Assembly: GCA_034766995.1 (NCBI GenBank)
Contig: CM068320.1
Span: 23,655,812 to 23,719,811 of the forward strand
Reading direction: 5' to 3'
Source: Acanthacorydalis orientalis
Lineage: Eukaryota; Arthropoda; Insecta; Megaloptera; Corydalidae
DNA: 64,000 bases
In this document: positions 58,200 to 64,000 of the stretch, piece after piece
Layout: the number at the start of each line of letters is the position of its first letter
How positions within the stretch are numbered: position 1 is the first letter of the stretch
Notes under the pieces: generated by a model
Seen by the model: only the letters and a program-made list of their open reading frames with translations
What the model was told of the DNA's origin: nothing
Databases searched by the model: none
Made by a program: the position numbers and the translations under genes

Positions 58200-58770
58200 T
58201 CCATTCGATGTGTAAGCAGCCGTAAATAGCTTTTTATCGCATTATATCCAGCATATACGGTGTGTTAACAAAGTAATATTCATAATCGATACGAAGTCGC
58301 GTATCAAAGGATCAAAGAAAACATTTATTCAATTTATATAATTGTATATTACACAGATAAAAATTTTATTTTGCACGTCACTGATCGCGACGTTGTTACC
58401 GAACGACATGAATGGTAGGAGCACGGCAGCATGGTTATAAGTGCCAAAAGAAATTCCTTTCATTTTCGACTTATTTCATTCGCGTAAAGCACGGTGGGAA
58501 ATGAAATATGTCACGTCAGGAATTTGTTCCGCCGCGAGCGACGGGTCGCCATCCTCGTCCCGACTCCGACAATCATCTTCGTTCTGTGTTCCACTCGAAC
58601 GTTGTGCATTATTATCATCGTTCATATCTAGACAATGAAGTGTTACGACTACATTGACCTTTACGACTCGATTGTGTGGATTCGTTTTTCTAATCATTTC
58701 CCTCTTTTCTTTTATTCGCATCTTAAATCGTATCGTTACGTGATTTTCCAACGGACCCGTCGAATAAAAT
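58200..58770. other. CpG-containing island, unassigned
   Basis: A 91-codon minus frame (58751-58476) ends with an acidic, hydrophilic stretch (SSGTQNEDDCRSRDEDGDPS) and a stop at 58476. An acceptor-like TTCATTGTCTAG precedes its internal ATG at about 58626. The plus frame 58441-58638 is also open. This could be a terminal exon on the minus strand, but no family or donor supports it. Confidence 0.3.
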
Positions 58771-58930
58771 GTATGAAAATTTTTATCATAATAATATAAC
58801 CGTTGGCTGAATGTTCTAGGAAATCATTTGTTTAATACCAGTTTCACTGAACATGTAAAAGTGTCACATGTTCATTCTTCACACATTTGTACATCTACTT
58901 CTTCTTATGTAGTATATTTGATTCTCTATT

Positions 58931-58941
58931 CACAGGTGATA
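58931..58941 (+). promoter_or_regulatory. Second fused AG|GT site, weaker
   Basis: TTGATTCTCTATTCACAG|GTGATA: a fair pyrimidine tract but a poor donor half. It lies 98 bp before the stronger site at 59033/59034 and may be a decoy. Confidence 0.2.
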
Positions 58942-59011
58942 AATATTCAGTTCCCAATGTTATTACACAATATTATTTTTATATTTTTCCAATAATATGT
59001 ACATGTTTTAA

Positions 59012-59039
59012 TAATTGATTTATTTTGTTGCAGGTAAGA
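59012..59039 (+). promoter_or_regulatory. Fused 3'/5' splice site (candidate ratchet point)
   Basis: TTGATTTATTTTGTTGCAG ends at 59033 and GTAAGA follows directly. This matches the insect recursive-splice consensus (pyrimidines, CAG|GTAAG) about as well as the site at 8467/8468. Confidence 0.5.
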
Positions 59040-59123
59040 AATCAGCGTCAGTTAAATACTTATACAGTAAATCGAAAAATTATGCCAGCGTCTACGTAAG
59101 TAAAGTATTTATTGCATCTTGTG
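59034..59123 (+). CDS. Candidate exon or RS-exon with two alternative donors
   Basis: The acceptor TTTTGTTGCAG ends at 59033. Two strong donors follow: CTAC|GTAAGT at 59096 (62-nt exon, ending phase 0) and TGTG|GTAAGT at 59124 (90-nt exon). In the frame that takes two bases of an upstream codon, both forms are open. The long form is symmetric phase 1-1, the same phase as the exon candidate at 8468-8569. It reads KKSASVKYLYSKSKNYASVY and continues VSKVFIASC. The alternative frame is open only in the short form. The peptide is basic and tyrosine-rich, with no domain recognised. G+C is a little above the flanks. As at 8468, the first bases form a donor, so recursive splicing with a cryptic exon is the main alternative to an ordinary coding exon. 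Confidence 0.4.
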
Positions 59124-59199
59124 GTAAGTTTAATTGAAATGCGAAAATTAATTAAGCAAAAACTTAATTTCAGAATGAACTGGACCAAAATTAATTAAA

Positions 59200-59314
<115 letters not shown>

Positions 59315-59942
59315 TATATTAGTATTTATAAATTATATGTTAAAATTGCGATTAAAACATAAAATATGAACAGAGATTTAAGATTTATACATGAAATCTT
59401 TTAGTCTGATTTGTAATGTATTATAAAATTCAATGCAATTAAACAAAATTAATTTAATAATTATCCATCGGCTACTATAGAAATTTAGTCTTTCCATTGA
59501 TTAAGTAGTAATTAATGCTTATATTTAATAATATTCTTTGAGAGTGTGTTTATTTAATCGAAGTGTATTTACTATTTGAAATTCATTTTCAATTATTTTG
59601 TCTGGTTTCTATTGACTTCAAATTTTAATATTATAACGATGGCATTGATTATTGTGAAAGCAAAATTCTTAAAGATCAATCCTGTTAATAACTTAATGTC
59701 TCTTTTGCATATTTATTTATTTATTGAATGCTGTCATAGTGTACAACGTATTATTTGGATTCGGTATTTTGTATTTTTGAATATCAATTTACCTACAGTT
59801 TATGTCGGAAGTCCTTAATAATTTTTTAATCTTTTTTAATACTTTTATACTGCTTTGTATTTTTTGATATCTTAGTATTTTAATTATAGTTTATTCATTT
59901 ATGCAAATATTTTAAAAAAATGAGTATTGACATACACATACA

Positions 59943-59995
<53 letters not shown>

Positions 59996-60080
59996 ATGTT
60001 TGTTTAAATGTATAAGTATTTGAATCTGACTTAAATAAAAAGACATAACTCTTGGTATTGTTTTCGGGATTTTTATGTTT
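59315..60080. other. AT-rich stretch with one TA tract
   Basis: (TA)23 at 59946-59991. The frame 59576-59818 is AT-rich chance composition. Confidence 0.5.
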
Positions 60081-60095
60081 TATTGACAGGTATAA
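60078..60095 (+). promoter_or_regulatory. Weak fused AG|GT site
   Basis: TTTTTATGTTTTATTGACAG|GTATAA: good tract, weak donor half. Listed because it lies 1 kb past the stronger site. Confidence 0.15.
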
Positions 60096-60299
60096 TATGC
60101 ACTTTTTGCATACATTTTCTCAATGTAAATCCACTTACGTTCAGAAAAATATGTGTACATCGCTTCAATGTACTTATAAATATTTATCAAATATATATTC
60201 AGGATATTAAATTATTTCTCTTACTTCACATATCGTGGTATTTGCATAGTGTTCGTTTTTCTTTTTTGTTCACTTTAGTTCATTGATACTTCACAAGTT

Positions 60300-60795
60300 T
60301 AATTTTAAATTGCGTGTTTAATCCACATTTATCAAATTATTGATTGCGACTTTTTAGATGGTAGATAATACTGAGTTGAAATTGAATATGATTGAATTTT
60401 AAAAGATGAAGAATGTAAAATCTATAAAAAGTTACATTCGTTCATATTAAAACTTGATTTAATAGCATATACTCGTATATATATGTTAAAGTAAGTAATC
60501 ATTCGCCACATATTTTAATATTTTTTTATAAAAAGGTTCAACATTTGATTGGTGATTATATGTACATCAATAGTTATTCCATCATCTTGAAAGTGAGAAT
60601 AACGTAGAAAAAATTAATTAATTTTTTTGAATATACTTTTGTTACATATTTTTTTTCTTATAAACAAAATAAAGTACATTGAAAAATCTATTAATACTCA
60701 ATAAATTCTTATATATATCTTATGACGTACGTCAATTTTTTTTTATTAAATTTTCTAATTATGTATTTAATTTGTAAATTTAAATTGTATATATA
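60300..60795. other. AT-rich stretch, nothing recognised
   Basis: No supported feature. Confidence 0.5.
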
Positions 60796-60950
60796 TATAT
60801 ACACGAGAGGGATTTGCCTCCTGCTTGTAGCACTCACCAACCCTCGAGCTTGCTACGCTCTCCCATTTGTCAATTATAAGCCTTTTACATGAACCGAATG
60901 AAAAATATACATATTTTTGAAAACTTATGTCTATATAATTATTACAGATA
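60796..60950. repeat. Dispersed repeat, copy 2 (first copy at 30544)
   Basis: About 155 bp in the same orientation as copy 1, preceded by (TA)7. It carries an insertion relative to copy 1 in the first 50 bp (CTGCTTGTAGCACTCACCAA). Confidence 0.7.
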
Positions 60951-60966
60951 TATCGCAACGCAGTTG

Positions 60967-61075
60967 TTATATATATATATATATATATGTTAGTATGTCT
61001 ATATAAACATTGCAGGTAGATTATTTTTTGCAATATAGTAGTTTTTTATGAATAATTTTGATTTTATATGTACAT

Positions 61076-61107
<32 letters not shown>
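60967..61107. repeat. Two short (TA)n tracts
   Basis: TA runs at 60967-60988 and 61080-61107. Confidence 0.9.
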
Positions 61108-61109
<2 letters not shown>

Positions 61110-61880
61110 ACCCTCCGTACTGAAAGGGTTTAAGACAAAAAAATACCATTTATTGTCAAAAGTATTCAATGACTAATGGGAAACGTAATTGGAAAAGAAA
61201 TTTGTTTAGATACAAACAAACGTTTTTCTTGTAATTAATTTAAAAAATTTCTGAAAAAATATTTGGATATCAAATTTTGTTTTTTATTAATAATCAGACG
61301 CTCGCTAAGTTCTTTGCTTTGTTTCCTTATAATCTAAAAAAAATTGATTCACTCTTCAATAGATTAATAAAAAGAAATAAGTGATTTTTAATATACTAAA
61401 CAAAAAAAAACTACATACATGGAACTTAAAAAACTTGAAAAATAAAATAATTGCATTTAAGAAAATACCGATAAATATTGTGGTCTCTAATATGTAACTA
61501 CGAAAGGTGTATTCAGCAAAATTACAGTATTTTCAAGCTGTTTTGTTGCTTTGGCACAATAACGATTAGTTTCATTAAACGAAAATGCAAATTTGCAACA
61601 AGGTAAAGATGATACTTGAAGCTTTTCCTGCAAAAAATAATACAACTCTATGCAAAGTATATTTAATTTGCTGACAGTTTTTCATGCAGCATTTCGGTAT
61701 TTTAGTATTGGAGACAAAATGTAATACTGTTACTTAAAAATGGAAATATAACTGAATCAATAAAAAAATTAACTATTTTTATAATGATTCAATACGTGAT
61801 TAATTTGAATTTCGTTAATGTTCATTCAGGAATTGATTAGTGTTTGGTGATTATTTGGAATAACAGAAACAATAAAAATG
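61108..61880. other. AT-rich stretch, nothing recognised
   Basis: No frame of 60 codons, TE end or splice pair. Confidence 0.55.
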
Positions 61881-61884
61881 GTGT

Positions 61885-62290
61885 CAATCGAGTGCGACAT
61901 AATGTCGCCGAAGTATAGACAAACAAAATGAACCATTCGGCGTGTGTTTACGTAAACACAGGAGTCAATTACCGAAATTAACCGGTTTGAAATGCACAAC
62001 TCTGGCGGAGTGGTGTTTTACTGCGACTCACTCGATAAATTAATTTACTTGTCTAATTGCAGGCGACACCGCCAACCGGCGTTAGTCGCGCCGAATAGTG
62101 TCGCGCACGCGCTCACGACCCGCCGTTTCGAACTTTACCAATGTACTAATAATTCATTGGTTCGTGTCGGTGTCAGGGAACTGTTGTGCAAGCATGTTAT
62201 ATTCGAAAATGTTACGAGTTTAACAGATTTATTGTCGTGGAATCATCATCGTACCGTTTTCAACGCTGCTATTGAATAATGTCTGATGCA
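61885..62290. other. CpG-containing island with open plus frame
   Basis: The plus frame 61992-62279 (95 codons) spans an acceptor-like TTGTCTAATTGCAG ending near 62062, after which RRHRQPALVAPNSVAHALTT is read to a stop at 62277-62279. If spliced there, it would be a terminal exon of about 72 codons. No domain is recognised and no upstream exon is identifiable. Confidence 0.3.
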
Positions 62291-62387
62291 GTGATAACCC
62301 ATGAATGTTTCGAACGATATTTATGATGAACTCATGTATATCAAATCAAACTAGCTTATGAAAATAATTATTACAATTTATTGGATG

Positions 62388-62416
62388 ATTTGAATGTAAT
62401 TACATTCATTCAAATC
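62388..62416. repeat. Palindrome with a duplicated CATT
   Basis: GATTTGAATGTAAT is followed by its reverse complement, in which CATT is tandemly repeated. Confidence 0.8.
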
Positions 62417-62419
62417 AAT

Positions 62420-63546
62420 ATCTGATTGTCATCGTAAGATTGATTTTTTTAATCAAAATGAATTAAGTTAATGTACAGAAAGCAAGCGAGATAAATTTCC
62501 TACTAAAAAAATAAATTAATTATTATTGAACATTCTAATATACCTGCTGTAAATAACAAGATACTGAATTTCAATATGATCAACAAGCAAAATAATGTAT
62601 TCTTGTAAAAGTTTGATGAATTTCTAGGAAAACAAAATTATTTCACTCTAAGAAATAATATTAACTTCAGCCTTGTACATAAATGAATCTACACAATATA
62701 TTTTTATATTTTTACATATATTTATATAACATTTAAAATGATTCCTCCAAACATACGTTATACATACAAAATGTACAAACATTTCTATTTTTCATTTAAA
62801 ACTGAATCGAATTTGACATACAAGAATTTTCATTTTCTTTATACGAATACAAGTATAATTATATTATTCTTAAGTCCATTTTTATTTGTTCGAAATTTAA
62901 TGTTAAATTATTAATATTTAGATTTCATTTTTCTCTTATATTGATCTTTCAATCATAATTCATTTTAATGCAATATATTGTTTAACATGATTGTATAACA
63001 TATTGTTTTTAAAACTTACCAATTAAGTTTGTATTTATAGTAAAATGGAATTTTCGAATAGTGTAAATTTTTTTTTGAGAATTCTTATAAAAATATTTTT
63101 AAATAAAATTTATCAATTGAAATTAAATTTTATAAAAAAGATTTTCTATCAAAGTAGAATAATTTTTCAATTAAATCAATTAATGTTTAATACAGCATAT
63201 AAAGCTTAAGATATGTTATATTCTGTATTTAAAGCACATAAAATTTCATCGTTTATATACACGTAATAATAGATTGTAAATGTTTCATGTGCTGTCGTTG
63301 TTAATGTCATCGTAGCTATTAACGTTTATTTCATTTATGGACAGATTCTCAATGAACATTAATGTCAATTGATGTCTTCAACGTTTGATATATAATGAAG
63401 TGTAAACAGCTATTTATTTATTTTAATATCTAAAAGCTTGAAATATTTTGTAAAAAATGCGCAAAATAAAATATTATTCTTAATGAATGCACATTAGTAT
63501 TACTTTTATTTTTCAATTTTTTTTAAAAAAATCTTGTTAATTTATC

Positions 63547-63551
<5 letters not shown>
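62420..63551. other. AT-rich stretch, nothing recognised
   Basis: 1.1 kb without frame, TE end or splice pair. Confidence 0.6.
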
Positions 63552-63626
<75 letters not shown>

Positions 63627-63627
63627 A
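63552..63627. repeat. (TA)29(TG)8 microsatellite
   Basis: TA run followed by TG run. Confidence 0.95.
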
Positions 63628-63863
63628 TTTATATACATAATTTTTGTTTTTGATTCAATATTGAAGGTATATAAAAAATAGCTTGTCATTTAGTAGTTAT
63701 GAATTGAATTATTTATTTTTATTATTATATTAAATTTAATATTCACAAATTTATCAATTCATTATCGTATAAAATAGACGCCTTATATATTGAATATATT
63801 TGGATTTTATTTATTAAAATTTAAATTAATTGTTTGAATTACACAAACAGTTTTTCATCGATA

Positions 63864-63943
63864 TTAGGTTGGTAGAAAAATAATTACAGTCTATGACCTT
63901 CAAATTCAAATAGATTTCCGCAATTATTTTCCTACCAACCTAA
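63864..63943. mobile_element. 80-bp mariner MITE
   Basis: It starts TTAGGTTGGTAGAAAAATAA at 63864 after a TA (63862-63863) and ends with the inverted form (TTATTTTCCTACCAACCTAA with two intervening differences) at 63943. Only the two termini and about 35 internal bases remain, so it is the extreme deletion derivative of the family of copies A, B and C. The right-hand TA is replaced by CA. A further TTAGGTT follows at 63947. Confidence 0.9.
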
Positions 63944-64000
63944 CAGTTAGGTTATTTTTAATAAATTTGAAAATAAATATTAAAAGGACCGAAATGATAC

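Noticed and set aside
60834..60842. Minus-strand GTGAGT near 60834 as an exon donor
   Set aside because: It falls inside the dispersed repeat shared with 30544, so it is more likely repeat sequence than a gene.

Overview
This is eukaryotic, very AT-rich DNA, most likely from an insect. It has no operons, no ribosome-binding sites and no long ORFs. It does have GT-AG splice-site candidates, mariner, piggyBac, hAT, pogo and LINE relics, and dozens of (TA)n microsatellites. AT-rich DNA broken by short CpG-containing islands, together with many mariners, would fit Hymenoptera, but that is inference only. Most of the window reads as intron or intergenic sequence. No tRNA, rRNA, CRISPR or prokaryotic feature was seen.

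Possible genes. On the + strand there are two exon candidates 50 kb apart, at 8468-8569 and 59034-59095 (or 59123). Each begins with a 3' splice site fused directly to a 5' splice consensus (CAG|GTGAGT and CAG|GTAAGA), and each is followed by a strong GTAAGT donor. This is the layout of a recursive-splicing ratchet point with its exon, as expected inside a very long intron. The 102-nt exon and the 90-nt long form are both phase 1-1 and open in compatible frames. On the - strand, 31679-31514 looks like a real first coding exon: good start context, a signal peptide, an N-glycosylation sequon and an AAG|GTAAGA donor. A CpG-containing block lies upstream of it. Weaker - strand exon candidates lie at 18093-18242 and 30402-30441.

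Mobile elements, left to right: piggyBac relic between TTAA sites (9308-10023); nearly full-length but broken mariner (20040-21168); pogo/Tigger fragment (about 22810-23110); 5'-truncated LINE (23876-24530, minus) whose 3' end runs straight into (TA)n; internally deleted mariners at 33302-33933, 42600-43117 and 48988-49552 (all minus); hAT-type element with a perfect 8-bp duplication (36017-36437); second hAT-type element (45809-46129); degenerate mariner of another lineage (46515-47150, minus); foldback element or hairpin locus (54477-54793); 100-bp piggyBac-type MITE (57913-58012); 80-bp mariner derivative (63864-63943). Two unclassified dispersed repeats each occur twice.

The rest is AT-rich sequence with roughly one (TA)n or compound tract per kilobase, plus GC-richer islands of 0.15-0.8 kb. 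The largest island is 26745-27575. The islands are candidates for regulatory or conserved non-coding DNA, but the sequence alone does not prove this.
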